Positions 38,801-48,907 are shown, numbered from the stretch's first letter. The stretch is DNA of 64,000 nucleotides from Yponomeuta sedellus (GCA_934045075.1 OW203750.1:8113218-8177217); one strand, 5' to 3'. Notes: generated from the sequence alone by a model not told the origin. Translations and numbers: made by a program.

Positions 38801-41140
38801 ACGGCTATGTTGACTAAACGAAAAATGCTGTCAATAATCTCACAGATATATGACCCTTTAGGTCTTCTCGCTCCAGCTGTAATTATGTCAAAAATATTGT
38901 TGCAGCAATTATGGCTGAGCAAAATTGGATGGGATGACCCTATAGGTGATCATATTCTTGAGAGTTGGAATAAGTTTATAGACACGTTAAAATACCTACA
39001 TGCGATAAGGATTCCGCGGTACATTAAGGGCGAACATGCACAGTACACAGAACTTCACATTTTTACAGACGCATCCGAGAGCGCTTACGGCGCTTGTGCC
39101 TATGTTCGCACTTACAGTAACGATAGTGACATTACTGTCAATCTTCTTTGTGCCAAGAGCAAAGTCTCGCCACTAAAGCGGGGTACAGTTGCCAGGCTGG
39201 AACTTTGTGGTGCCCTTACCGGAGCTAAACTATATAAAAGCATTGTAGAATCACTTCGATTAAAATTCGATGATATTTATTTCTGGTCGGATTCGACTAT
39301 AGTTCTCGGCTGGTTGCGCTTATCGCCCCACTTATTAAATACATTCGTTCAAAACCGAGTAACTTTAATAAACGAAATAACTTGTAAATTAAAATGGTTT
39401 CATGTAAAAAGCCAAGACAATCCGGCCGACCTAGTGTCCAGGGGTCTTTATCTCGATTCACTAAAGGATTGTTCATTATGGTGGGAAGGTCCTCCATTTT
39501 TACATGAACATGGTTCAGTTTGGTCTAACAGTCATGTAAATGATCAGTTGTGCGACTTACCTGAGCTGAGAACTAAAGCTACAACTAGTTTGGTCTCAGT
39601 TCAGCCGACCGATCTAATCGATTTTCAAAGATTTTCATCTTTCACTAAATTGAAACGTGCAGGCGCTTACGTTTTGCGTTTTATATATAATTCCCGTCTC
39701 AAAGCGCACGGAAAGCCGGACGACCGCAGAACCGGTTTGTTATCGGCCGATGAGTTGCTATTGTCGCAGCGTATGCTAGTTAGATTCGCACAGCAACAAT
39801 CATTCCTGGATGTTTATTCTATTTTGCATCAAAATAAATCTTTAAACAACGTAAAAGGCAAAGAAATTAGTAAAGTGTCGGCTTTAAACGTGTTTTTAGA
39901 TGAACATAAGCTCATTAGAGTGGGTGGTAGATTGTGTAACTCGGAAAATTTTAATTTCAATAAAAAACATCCGATACTTTTGTGCGGTAAACAGCGACTT
40001 GCGAAGCTTTTATTCGAATTTGAACATACAAAGTTACTTCATGCTGGACCTCAGCTCCTGTTAGCTAATATTCGCGAGTGTTGGTGGACGCTTGGTGCCA
40101 GGAACTTAGCCAGAAAGGTGGTTCGCGAATGTGTGAAGTGTACTCGTATGAGAGGACAAACCTTGACTCCCGTTATGGGAAACTTGCCGCCTGAAAGGTT
40201 AGAAGCTACTTTTCCTTTTTACCGTGTTGGAGTAGACTATGCGGGACCTGTTTATATATTGAACCGTAAAGGCAGAGGTGCAGTGCTCGTGAAGGGTTAC
40301 ATTTGCCTTTTTATTTGCTTTGTAACACGCGCTATTCACTTGGAACTTGTAAGTGGTTTATCCAGCGATGACTATTTGTTAGCTTTAAAGCGATTTATTT
40401 CTCGTCGCGGCAAACCGCATGAAATATTCTCAGATAACGGAAAAAACTTTGTCGGAGCAGAGAAAGAATTTCCTTTGTCATTGGACGACAACAACATAAC
40501 GAAAATTGTTGATTTTTCGGCCAATGATGGCATTAAATTTAGATTTATTCCACCTTATGCACCTCATTTTGGGGGTTTATGGGAGGCAGGGGTTAAATCC
40601 TGCAAACACCATCTCAGACGAATAGTGGGTAATGCTCATTTAACGTACGAAGAGTTCAGCACGGCGTTGGTACAAATCGAGGCCGTCCTGAACTCCCGTC
40701 CTCTATCTCCTATGTCACCAGATCCCAACGATTATTCCCCACTCACTCCCGCCCACTTCCTTATCGGCCGACCGCTGACAGCACCTGCCTGCGGGGACTT
40801 GAGAGTGGCGAAATTCACCAAGCTGGCACGATACGATCGCATCGAGCAACTACGTCAGCACTTTTGGCATCGCTGGTCGACAGAATACATATCTGAGCTG
40901 CAACTTCGGATGAAATGGAAGACGAAAGGAGACGACATAACTCTCAACAGTGTGGTACTTATAAAAGACGACAACGCGCCACCACTAAAATGGAGAATGG
41001 GGCGCATCATACGTATTTACCCTGGAAAAGACGGTGTCTCCCGGGTCGCCGACGTGCGGACTGCAACGGGCGTTACACAGCGAGTTTTCTCGAAGATCTG
41101 CCCGCTACCGCTACAGCCGGAGACCTCAGACGAATCGTAA
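35843..41140 (+). CDS. BEL-2 Gag-Pol polyprotein
   Basis: 1765 codons; translation may start at the first ATG or at MSTNNDD (35858). Order: helical Gag N terminus; DUF1759-like IKLPAFDGSYDAWLEF; three zinc knuckles from about residue 363 (CAMCKGNHALYTC, CPNCLRTGH, CLKCQHKHN); protease-like ALLDNGSQ near 505; RT with ADVEKMFRQIL near 828, YGTASAPF and FYVDDLITG near 905; RNase H with IFTDASESAYG near 1073; integrase zinc region (HTKLLHAGPQ...CVKC) near 1394-1437; DDE core at VDYAGP, SDNGKNFVG (about 1530) and [11 protein letters not shown] (about 1577); and C-terminal PPLKWRMGRI near 1710. All catalytic motifs look intact. It shares organisation and about half its residues with BEL-1 but is a distinct lineage with unrelated LTRs. 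Confidence 0.95.
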   Translation: MYSPKMSTNNDDVQLRVPSPNKNARLSDLKRQRGSLKARLTLFVKFVARYVDQPLNKAQKAELHVRMQSANVFFEKFNDVQDEIESIVSDDDGSQLEYRESFEEQFYSCMATAQCLIDGEDESPKLNSSTNPVRANVKLPDIKLPAFDGSYDAWLEFRNSYESMIHSRTDLDPIHKFHYLKSSLSGSALQVISALEFTASNYQHAWELLTARFHNHRLLVHNHVKSLFAIQSANKESPIQIRKIIDSVCRNLRALKTLNEPTDTWDTLIIYLLVSKLDSSTEREWENFKGSLASNVGAKLDELLTFLRNRADMLEMINLNSNSKNKQNESSSTNKKPVTHSHTHSYATTTKPKANKNARTFSCAMCKGNHALYTCISFLNLQIKDRLKFVEEKCLCPNCLRTGHTINDCFFGPCLKCQHKHNSLLHIDLNGNSSEASTSTSQTQATTAPSTHSATALHSLSESRNSQCNRLGTDAPLMFPQQVLLSTALIEVADNNNKFHTIRALLDNGSQQCFVSQKLAKRLNLKLIQSTAQVSGVGQSVTHSTQSCDILIRSKLNDFNTRVKCLILPCITSSLPSTDIDADTIRIPDNVQLADPTFFVPGEIDLLIGADKFWELLNEGNIRLSNGPYLQNTKLGWLISGPLYTKGLRINQVQCNFTRNLNDQLERFWELEEIPQRTVLTEDELQCEDIFLKTTKREDNGRFSVRMPLKESADALGDSYKMAETRFLSLEKKLNRLPQFKQMYTEFINEYIELGHMSRLTNTGAISYFLPHHGVFREGSSTTKLRVVFDASAVTTSDKSLNDIQLPGPKLQNDIFSILLRFRQYKYVACADVEKMFRQILIQSDQRNLQQIIWRESPSETIKIYQLNTVTYGTASAPFLSMRCLQQLARECDDDVIAQVISEDFYVDDLITGHDDQRELLRICEKTSQVLRSGCFPLRKWTLNWNVSTEISKELSVGEHTQSKTLGLGWLNDSDKLHFTSKVELNTAMLTKRKMLSIISQIYDPLGLLAPAVIMSKILLQQLWLSKIGWDDPIGDHILESWNKFIDTLKYLHAIRIPRYIKGEHAQYTELHIFTDASESAYGACAYVRTYSNDSDITVNLLCAKSKVSPLKRGTVARLELCGALTGAKLYKSIVESLRLKFDDIYFWSDSTIVLGWLRLSPHLLNTFVQNRVTLINEITCKLKWFHVKSQDNPADLVSRGLYLDSLKDCSLWWEGPPFLHEHGSVWSNSHVNDQLCDLPELRTKATTSLVSVQPTDLIDFQRFSSFTKLKRAGAYVLRFIYNSRLKAHGKPDDRRTGLLSADELLLSQRMLVRFAQQQSFLDVYSILHQNKSLNNVKGKEISKVSALNVFLDEHKLIRVGGRLCNSENFNFNKKHPILLCGKQRLAKLLFEFEHTKLLHAGPQLLLANIRECWWTLGARNLARKVVRECVKCTRMRGQTLTPVMGNLPPERLEATFPFYRVGVDYAGPVYILNRKGRGAVLVKGYICLFICFVTRAIHLELVSGLSSDDYLLALKRFISRRGKPHEIFSDNGKNFVGAEKEFPLSLDDNNITKIVDFSANDGIKFRFIPPYAPHFGGLWEAGVKSCKHHLRRIVGNAHLTYEEFSTALVQIEAVLNSRPLSPMSPDPNDYSPLTPAHFLIGRPLTAPACGDLRVAKFTKLARYDRIEQLRQHFWHRWSTEYISELQLRMKWKTKGDDITLNSVVLIKDDNAPPLKWRMGRIIRIYPGKDGVSRVADVRTATGVTQRVFSKICPLPLQPETSDES

Positions 41141-41181
41141 GACGAATCGAATGTCCCTTGGAGGCTCCAAGGCCGGGGGCA

Positions 41182-41472
41182 TGTTTGGGAAACTAGCGCC
41201 ATCTATCGACGTTCTGAAAGATCAGCGATCAACGATCAAGAACAGCTCCCTCGACGGACAACAGCGGAACTAATTTTTTGACACATTCGAAAAATCCTAA
41301 CCGATATAGACGTTGCTCAAAATCTGTATTGTTACGAATAAATTAGATTTCTGTTCTCTAAAGTAATTAGAATATTCATTTTTCATCGTGTACGCATTAT
41401 TTACACCAAAACCCTGAGAACATATAAAATCCAACCAAAGAAAAGGACTAGACGAGACCTGCCTGGCGAACA
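41182..41472 (+). repeat. BEL-2 3' LTR
   Basis: Same 291 bp as the 5' LTR with no difference seen; TSD TTAGG at 41473-41477. Confidence 0.93.
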
Positions 41473-41477
41473 TTAGG

Positions 41478-41572
41478 TATGTAGCGAAATCGGTTCAGCT
41501 GCTCTCGAGATTTGAGCTTAGCAACACATTCAGCGATTCGTTTTTATATTATAGAAGATACAATGCAAAGGG
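41478..41572 (+). repeat. RTE-like repeat, right part
   Basis: Continuation of 35236-35345 after BEL-2, ending TATATTATAGAAGAT. Confidence 0.8.
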
Positions 41573-42088
41573 ATTCTTGAACAATGACATTAGTTACCTA
41601 GGGCAAAAAAGCAGCTTGGCGTCTGCACTTTTATGTAAAGAAATATTTGTGTAATTTCCTTTTGTACGTAAAATAAATGGTTCTCTATCTCTATACGATT
41701 TTTATCAACCAATTGTTAACAGGTAATTAAACATTTTATCTATGTCGCTTGTGCAATAATGTAAAGAAAAGTAAAGCCGGATAGAATGCAACAACAGTGC
41801 AGTGACTTTTTATTTAAGTTTTTTTAAGTGGTGTTATGCACCCAAAAAAAACTTTTAAAAATAATTAGGGTTACCTGCTACAAGAAAAAAACTGGATAGC
41901 AAACTAATTATGCGATTATCTTTAAACTGTTAAATTATTATAATATTATTGAAAACCTACCTCACTATCACACTGTAATATGGACAGGTTTATCGTAAAG
42001 CTGATGTATTATTCTCTTCCTTTAATTGGCAGTGTATTGATGGTCAGTTCATGTCAATTCAGTTCATTTATAAACGACTGTATGGGTA
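41573..42088. other. Gene-free AT-rich stretch
   Basis: Nothing recognised apart from a polyadenylation-like AAATAAA near 41668. Confidence 0.4.
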
Positions 42089-42092
42089 ACTA

Positions 42093-42938
42093 TAGTGCGT
42101 TCATATTAACTTGACGCGTAAGAGAATTAGTAGCACTGATTTCTCAGTCGCCATCTTGCTTTCGGTACCATCGGTTACTAACTATAGGATTATTCGTTTG
42201 TGTGAGCTCTAAAGATGCCCAAAGTTGTCAAAAGTGCAAAAACACAAACAATCCTTTAGGTTTATGCATTTTGTGAGAGGGAAAAGGCTGAAACAAAGCT
42301 GATTGTTCCTTTGGAGCAAGTTAGGACCCGAGTTCCCGCCATGACAGGTACGTTTTTAGGGTGCCCAGTTACATGAAATTACTAAAGCCACGTTTTCACG
42401 GTCTTAGTAGAATCGGACCGAGCGCATCTTCTTATTCATTTTTGAACGCCCTTTGTTGTCTTATCGTCGAGCTGCAACAGCAGCAGCATAAAGAAGAAAA
42501 ATTTGGACGCGTAAATGGATTTTAAGGTGTGACGAACTAGGTACTTCGAATAATTTTATTCGAGAAGTAAAAACGGAAGATGCAGCCACGTTTAAAAACC
42601 ATTTGCGGTTAACAAGCGAACATTTTGCCAATAAATACTAATCCGATTCTTTCGTTTTTTTCTTCCCATTGATAGTTTTTGTCATTATTTAATGTACATA
42701 CTCATAACATATATTTCATAGACTAAACCATAAGTTTTGCCCCCCTATTACTTCATGTCAAGTAACAAGGACATAACATGAGAATAAGCTTTTGGACACT
42801 AATCGGAGGATGGTAAAACAAGCCCTCAATCCTTTTATTTTCCCCAAGTAATGGGAATGATTTCATATATAACATGGTAACACTAAACATATCAGTGCTA
42901 CCAATTCTCTCACGCGTCAAGTTAATGTGAACGCACTG
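42093..42938. mobile_element. TA-flanked DNA transposon relic
   Basis: TIRs of about 50 bp: TAGTGCGTTCATATTAACTT at the left and AAGTTAATGTGAACGCACTG at the right, flanked by TA. Inside, a plus-strand relic at 42215 reads MPKVVKSAKTQTIL, a stop, then VYAFCEREKAETKLIVPLEQ and a donor-like ACAG|GTACGT, resembling the N terminus of IS630/Tc1-type transposases of insects. A Harbinger-like fragment is inserted downstream. Confidence 0.75.
42384..42640 (+). pseudogene. Harbinger-like transposase N-terminal remnant
   Basis: Begins with the end sequence TAAAGCCACGTTTTCACGGTCTTAG of the palindromic MITE family. Then a decayed frame ends NFIREVKTEDAATFKNHLRL and TSEHFANKY, like the N terminus of PIF/Harbinger (HARBI1-type) nucleases (ELxxEDxxxFKNFLRMTPExF). 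Frameshifted and truncated. Confidence 0.5.
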
Positions 42939-43177
42939 TATGTCAAGGGTACCATATTCTTGATTTTTTGTAGGGAGATACCGACCAGGCCCTAAGAGTC
43001 TAATAGTAGTTTGGTAGTCTACAAAGCAATAGCAGTACAATATCATTCCAAGAGTTTAAGCCGCGCAAATTAAATAGGTATCTCTCGCGAAGAAGATGGA
43101 ATCGCGCGAGGCGCCGAGCTAAGTACCACAGATTGTACCATTACAATGCGATTGGTTGCTAGACTACCGATCATCAT

Positions 43178-43441
43178 CATCATCATCGGCCTACGATTGT
43201 CCACTGCTGGACATAGGCCTCTCCCATTGCACGCCACTGAGCACGGTCCTCGGCTACTCTCATCCAGCTCTTGCCAGCTGCCCTGCGAAGATCATCGCTC
43301 CACCGAGTCTGAGGACGTCCTACACTACGTTAACCGATCCGCGGTCTCCACTCAAGAACTCTTCTACCCCATCGGTTATTATCAGTTCTTCGGGTGATAT
43401 GGCCGGCCCACTGCCACTTCAGCATGCTAATTCGATAGTCT
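43178..43441 (-). pseudogene. LINE C-terminal fragment (RTE/endonuclease-RT type)
   Basis: The reverse strand reads LKWQWAGHITRRTDN, then RVLEWRPRIG, DDLRRAAGKSWMRVAEDRAQ and EAYVQQWTIVG. The W-A-G-H-I...RVLEWRP...DDL...W.RVAxDR..W arrangement is the standard C terminus of lepidopteran LINE proteins. About 85 residues, truncated at both ends. Confidence 0.75.
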
Positions 43442-43443
43442 GA

Positions 43444-43693
43444 GGGCGAGATAAATAGTCGCTTATAAGAACGAGTCTTAGCGAAAGCACTTGCTTAAGA
43501 ATCGATTTGTCTATCATAGACAGTACTTTAGCACTCTTTTAGTCGCGAAACCCGGACTAATTCTTAGCATTGGCCTAAAAACATGCTTAGCTAAGCAAAC
43601 GTCTACTTTGATACTTAGCTAAGTTAGACTGAAGTAATGCTTAGGGAAGCTTTAGCACGGACTTGGGCTAAGCAACGACTATTTATCTCGCCC
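43444..43693. mobile_element. PIF/Harbinger-like MITE, copy 3
   Basis: TIRs GGGCGAGATAAATAGTCG / CGACTATTTATCTCGCCC; TSD TGA at 43441-43443 and 43694-43696. It sits directly against the LINE fragment. Confidence 0.88.
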
Positions 43694-43696
43694 TGA

Positions 43697-44785
43697 ATGA
43701 AACTATCCTTACCGGACTAATATGACTCTATTGAACGACTATGCATTTTAGAGACTCGCCCCGCTGATGAGATCAAGTAAGCGAATACGGAATTTAGTTA
43801 CATAATATGTGAGTGGTGTATGGAGTGCTTACGAACGTTTTTTATAACACGTTTTTATTATTTACAGTTGTAGAAACTATGGTTGTTGGGTAAAGTTTGG
43901 GGCGGCGGATATAAAAGAAATAGAAATCGATGGATTCTTCAAAATTTAATTATTACGATTACGCCAAAGCGGATTCGGATTTATGCGGAACAATGCCCGT
44001 TTCTCAATAACCGCATGTATACAGTCATCCTATACATCAGCAAATTGCTCAGTTACGTGTAATCACGACCGACTTTGAAACAATTTTTTTTCTAAAAGGT
44101 AATAGTAAAATTTTCAACAAAAAAATCATACGATTGTCAGTCTGACCGCGTCGATTTCCAAAAATTGAAATGAGGTTTCGCTAAGTAAATACACAAAAAC
44201 TCTTTCTTATGCATGCAAGGCATAAGGCCGCTCACAAAAACTCTACTATAAGCCATAAAACAAAAACTTTACCGCCATCCTGTGAATTCAAATCCAATCC
44301 CGTTTACGCAATACCACTAAAATAAACAACAGGAAAAGCTCTTGGAAGCTGCACTGAGTTCACTTTACTTTGGAATGGAATTTTATTTATAAGGAAACCA
44401 CGTAACCACCGAACAGAACTTAACGAAAGCTAAAAAAAGACACACAATTGGTTTTTTTGAACGAATTTTTTCAGGAAGTCTTATTACTTTTCTTTTTTTT
44501 CTTCGAATTTTGCTTTTTTCGCCGGCAAACACTTTTCTGTCTGGCCAGCGTTCCACGGCCGCGTTTACATAAAATGATTCGAATGAAGCGAAGCGGTGGG
44601 AGGTCGCTTTTGCCTGCCATGCTGGCCCGTACGAGTGAACGAGACGGGGAGAGTTGAATGACTGACGTGACGTCATACACACACTACAACCGGTTTCTCT
44701 TGCGTTGAACTTGCGTAGACCGTAGACATTGAATTCAGCGCTTCTACTCCAGCCGTTATTGTGTCCAAATTGCGTCACAATTACG
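43697..44785. other. Gene-free stretch
   Basis: No gene recognised. ORFs at 44383-44778 overlap each other on both strands and show no motifs; the poly-T/K-rich part suggests chance reading frames. Confidence 0.4.
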
Positions 44786-44786
44786 A

Positions 44787-45475
44787 TACGATATCAACCC
44801 TTGTATGTCCCCACTGCTGGGGTCTTACCGGTCTCTTCCTGCATCGCAGGAAGGTTAGGCTAATTGCGTCACAATTAAATTAATACAATTTTAGAACAAA
44901 TTGGTCTAAAACACAAATTAAGTTAATACAATTTTTATATATTTATTCTATACTAACTGACCCAGCGAACTTCGTACCGTCTATCATCGATTTTTTTCTC
45001 CGTAAGAACTATCCTCGTACTTCAGGAAATATTCTAACAAAATAATTAGCGAAATCGGTTCAGCTGCTCTTGAGATTTGCGCTTACTACACATTCAGCCA
45101 TTCATATTTATATTATAGAAGAAGATGATACGATATAACAACCCTAACACACTCCTGGGGCACGGGTCTCTTCCTGCGTCGCAGGAAGGTTTGGCCATAC
45201 TCCACCACGGGATCCATGAACGGGTTGGTGGAGGATTGTAAGGCAGCGGCGAGCCTTACTGTCAAAGTCATAATCTTTGCCGCTCACATGGGTTAACGAC
45301 TACCATTACGTCACAGCCGGCACGAGCCTTGCGAAGCACGAAAACGCTCGCTAAAAATGCAAATAGCGGTAGTCACGGGACGGTTATCCATCCTGCACCT
45401 GACCGCGCCTGTTGTTGCTTATCCCAAGCGATTGATTCCAATCACTCGGTTCGACTAGGCCACGAGCGCTTCACT
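44787..45475 (-). repeat. 5S-like SINE copies with RTE-like repeat between
   Basis: 44787-44865 is the SINE 3' end in reverse (ATCAACCCTTGTATGTCCCC). 44953-45122 is a plus RTE-like repeat (ACTGACCCAGCGAACTTCGT). 45125-45475 is a longer reverse SINE ending CAATCACTCGGTTCGACTAG. Confidence 0.75.
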
Positions 45476-45585
45476 TCACTTCAATTGTATCGCATGTTGG
45501 CCAAATTAGCGTCGAGAGTAGAAGTGCAGAGCCGCAGAGCCTATGCACGCGTCCACGCGAAAAAAAAACGGTCAAGTGCGAATCA

Positions 45586-45992
45586 GGAGCTCTATTTTTG
45601 AATCACTCGTCTCGCGTCGAACGCTCGATTTCTACTGATTTTCGTTCGACATACAAAATTCCGTATTTTTTAATCACTCGAATGCAACGAATGGTCCTTA
45701 CCACTCGACTCGTATGTCGATCGATAGATTAATTGTCAAAATTTGTGTTAATTTGTATTGTGCTGCGCACAGATATCTAGCGATAAATGTGAATTTGCTA
45801 CTGACAACTGTTTTACATTGTGAATATTGTGATCTTCAGTGTAGAAAAATAATTTTGAAGCATATCTAATCCTTAATGGATATTTGGATTCAAAAATACG
45901 AAAAAACGAGATCATGCGACTTAGAAGACGAGTGTGACTTATGTCGTATTCGACGATACAATTTCATACGAGTGATTCAAAAATAGAGCTCC
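45586..45992. mobile_element. MITE with 25-bp TIR GGAGCTCTATTTTTGAATCA
   Basis: 45586-45610 and 45968-45992 are exact inverted copies. It interrupts a repeat whose phrases AAACGGTCAAGTGCGAATCA (left) and GACTCGCCCACCGAGGGTTC (right) adjoin in other lepidopteran copies. Interior AT-rich with GTCGAACG/CGTTCGAC-like palindromes. Confidence 0.82.
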
Positions 45993-46029
45993 GACTCGCC
46001 CACCGAGGGTTCTGCACAAATTTCTAGGT

Positions 46030-46530
46030 CGCCGTGGTCGTCTATACTAGTCCACTGCTGGACATAGCCCTCCCCTAAAGCCTCCTCCCCTTCTACCACT
46101 ATTCTACCACTATTCGTGGTGAGTAAATAGTTCTCGGCGGAAATGGTGCAGATATCACCTGCAAAACACCGTCCATGAGTCACCTCACTTTAATGTATTT
46201 AGTATTATTTACACACCGTTTTCCTTATTTACTTTCCTTTTTGTACACATACCACACACTAAAACACAACACACTACACTAAACTACACTATACGCCTCA
46301 CACTGATATTTAGATTGGACACCCATTTTATAATTATATTCCATAATTTATGTTCCTTCACAAACACGACTAACCGCAACATGGACGCGACAGAATACCA
46401 GCGTTGCAGGTAGTATCTGGACGACCGGACTGATACCAGGTATCTCGGTGCTCCTGCAACACATGCTGAGTCGGGGCCACTTTAGGGGCTCAATACTTTA
46501 AACCCGGTCTTAAAAATTAAATCACGATAT
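46030..46530. other. LINE 3'-end scrap and gene-free stretch
   Basis: 46037-46078 is a reverse LINE 3' end (CTAGTCCACTGCTGGACATA). The rest holds ACACACTACAC-type runs and CGTTGCAGG/CCTGCAAC inverted phrases, with no gene. Confidence 0.4.
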
Positions 46531-46960
46531 AGGGGAGGGGGGGGCATAACGGGGACGCGAGGCACGACGGGGCCACCAACACATACAAGTAACTACGCAC
46601 ACTAGCCGTGTTTTGTTTTAGCCAATAAAAGGGCATTTTGCATCGGCCCGAAGCACCCCGAAGTGCGGCAGTGACCGGCGAACAGTGCACGCGTTTATTT
46701 TTTACGACTAATACTTTTTTCTGGCGACATTTCATCTAATTTTGAGTGGTCACCAAAACGCGTCTAAAAAGGTAAGTGTTTAGATTACTACTATAGTTTT
46801 TTTTTGTGTGTAATACTACCAACGTCAACTATTGATATGTTTTGAGCAAAATCACTCTGACCTTGAATTAATTTTTTTGTTTGTTATTTAAAATTCTGTT
46901 AGACATGGGGGCATGACGGGGACATGGCTAGGGGGCACAATAGGGTACCCCGTTGTGCCC

Positions 46961-47008
46961 CGTCCCCATTATGCCCCTGAATGACCATTCAGGGGCATAA
47001 TGGGGACG
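46961..47008. repeat. Perfect 23-bp-stem palindrome inside pogo-like element
   Basis: CGTCCCCATTATGCCCCTGA ATG, two-base loop AC, exact complement. The stem end copies the inner part of the TIR (CATAATGGGGACG). Confidence 0.93.
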
Positions 47009-47058
47009 ATTTGATAATACTACAATAATGTTATTTATTTTGTTTTAGGCATATAAAA

Positions 47059-47220
47059 ATGGTACGAACTTACAAAAAGAAAACTTCCAGAGGCAGTTGG
47101 TCTGTAGAAAGCATGAAACACGCAATTGATGCAGTTTTAAGCAAATCAGCAGGTTACAGAAAAGCAGCTCAATTGCACGGTGTTCCACAGACACATTGGA
47201 GCGTCACGTCGCAAAAATAA
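47059..47220 (+). pseudogene. Pogo-like transposase N terminus (psq-type HTH)
   Basis: MVRTYKKKTSRGSWSVESMK then AAQLHGVPQTH, the CENP-B/psq-type helix-turn-helix of pogo-like transposases, preceded by an acceptor-like TGTTTTAG. A stop follows at 47218. Confidence 0.75.
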
Positions 47221-47239
47221 GGAAGGGCGAGGTATCTCT

Positions 47240-47722
47240 TAATTCAGCTCCAGCTCCTCCGTTTCCCGATCTCCAATTCGAAGAGTATGTCGTGATTTAA
47301 CAACTTCCTTTGATAACGCTTCTCCCAAAGATATTCTCCCCATCCCCACAGTCGAACAAAGAAACCAAACGAGAAAAAATTATCGCAGGGGGAAAACGGT
47401 TGTTCTCACTTCAACCCCCTACAAAAACGAACTAGAAGAACGCGAACAACTTAAACGGACGAAGAAGTGTTCAAATCCGAATGATCCCCGGTTGAAAAAA
47501 AACTCAAAAAAACAGAAGACTCAAAAGCTCGCTCTGATGGAGAAAACGTGAAGGAGGACGTCTTATGCATCTATTGTGTTGACTCAAACCACACTTATTT
47601 GAAGTCTTCGGAGCGTTGGGTAGCCTGCCAGCTATGTGGACAGTGGGCCCATACAGCCTGTGCAGGAGTTCATGACGCAGATTTGGAAGAAATCCACATC
47701 TGCTTATTCTGTGACAAATAAA
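47240..47722 (+). pseudogene. Pogo-like transposase C-terminal remnants
   Basis: Frames with PSKDILPIPTVEQRN-like text (47310-47550), then LCIYCVDSNHTYLKSSERWV, CQLCGQWAHTACAGV and ICLFCDK, a PHD-like cysteine/histidine cluster typical of the C terminus of insect Tigger/pogo proteins. The DDE domain between is missing and frames are broken. Confidence 0.7.
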
Positions 47723-48120
47723 ATAGTGTACCCCGTACTGCCCCGCACAGGGTACCCCATATTGCCCCTACCCCGGGGCACGATGGAGTTTTCATTAAGG
47801 TTTTGTGAAATTAAAATTTAAAATAGTATTTGATTTCTTACTTCACCAAATTCGGTGCCAAATGATAAATGAATAAATAACCAAAGAGTTGTAATTACTT
47901 TTCATTAAAAAATATTTCATTTAAATTTTTTTGTTGTTTATTTCCCTTAACGTCCCCGTTATGCCCCCCCCCTCCCCTAAATGTGTAACTTTTTTCTTTT
48001 GTTTTTTGTTTTCGCCAAACTTTTGAGAATGTGTATATCTGTGAATATGTTATATTTTATGTTGTTTGTTTTTACATTGTGTTTATAATATTGTGTCGTT
48101 AAATAAATGTTTTATCTATG

Positions 48121-48335
48121 TGTCTAAAGAGCGCCACGTCGTGCTATCATAGGGGGTAATGCCCATAATCCCCACGCTGGGCATGCGGGTTGAGGATCGC
48201 GGTTCGGTGGAATTGTTCTACAAGGGGCGCTGGTGCCGACCCCCCGGTTTGTGTCCCTTAGTCGCCTTTTACGACACCTGTGGGAAGAATTGGGTTGGCG
48301 CTATTCTCTAGGCCAACACCACACAGCAATTTCTT
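48121..48335 (-). repeat. LINE 3'-end copy
   Basis: Reverse copy: AAGAGCGCCACGTCGTGCTA ... GACCCCCCGGTTTGTGTCCC ... GGAAGAATTGGGTTGGCGCT. Confidence 0.72.
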
Positions 48336-48494
48336 GGTACAGAATTATAAATAGTTCCAGTCTAGAGTCTGGCAGCCTTTCCCAAACTTCAAAGGCTTTT
48401 AGTATTATTTAATTACTAATGTATTAATGTATTACTAATCTTGGAGCCAATTCTCACTTCATTAGCAAATAATACGTATATAATTATATTATTT

Positions 48495-48662
48495 TTAATG
48501 CACTAACCCGTGCTAAGGACAATTTTAAAAAACCTATTTAGAGGGTAAAAATTCCACCCGCGCCGGGATTCGAACCCGCGACCTCTGGCACGGATAGCCA
48601 GAGGCCACGGGTTCGAATCCCGGCATGGGTGGAATTTTTTGCCTCTAAATAGGCTTTTTATA
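48495..48662. repeat. tRNA-like SINE (family A), tight palindrome
   Basis: A reverse head (CCGGGATTCGAACCCGCGAC) meets a forward head (CACGGGTTCGAATCCCGGCA) at about 48590-48600, so the anticodon arm CTGGCACGGATAGCCAG lies at the centre of a long inverted repeat. Confidence 0.82.
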
Positions 48663-48907
48663 ATTCGTAAGGTAATGCTTGAATTGAATTGAATTTGATG
48701 AATGAAATGAATGAGTGAATGACATCACTTGAATTGAATTGAATTCCACATGAAAAGTCGAGCGACAGACAAAATCGGTATTCTGAACGCCATGCTACAA
48801 TGGATCCCAATGAGAAAATAAATGTCTAATGATGACTGTCGAGTTATCTCACAGAACATATGTTCTGTGAGTTATCTTATCTTATTTTTATGCGACAAAT
48901 GTCCAAA

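Larger units (their letters stand above)
35346..41472 (+). mobile_element. BEL/Pao LTR retrotransposon (BEL-2), apparently intact
   Basis: 6127 bp with 291-bp LTRs (35346-35636, 41182-41472) that read identical by eye, TG...CA ends, 5-bp TSD TTAGG (35341-35345, 41473-41477) and one uninterrupted 1.7-kb-codon polyprotein frame. A G-rich tract (GGCCGGGGGC) precedes the 3' LTR. No env-like ORF. Identical LTRs and an open frame indicate very recent insertion; activity is plausible but unproven. Confidence 0.94.
46532..47977 (+). mobile_element. Pogo/Tigger-like transposon, internally deleted
   Basis: 1446 bp; TIRs GGGGA(G)8CATAACGGGGACG and its complement with nine C; TA on both sides (46530-46531, 47978-47979). 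TIR-like motifs (GGGGCATAATGGGGACG and variants) recur inside. It carries remnants of the N- and C-terminal transposase domains but no DDE catalytic core, so it is non-autonomous. Confidence 0.85.

Noticed and set aside
44383..44778. 131-codon minus-strand ORF with basic residues
   Set aside because: Overlaps other ORFs on both strands, has homopolymer-driven Lys runs and no motif or splice context.
45329..45601. 90-codon plus ORF
   Set aside because: It lies across a reverse 5S-like SINE and a MITE border.
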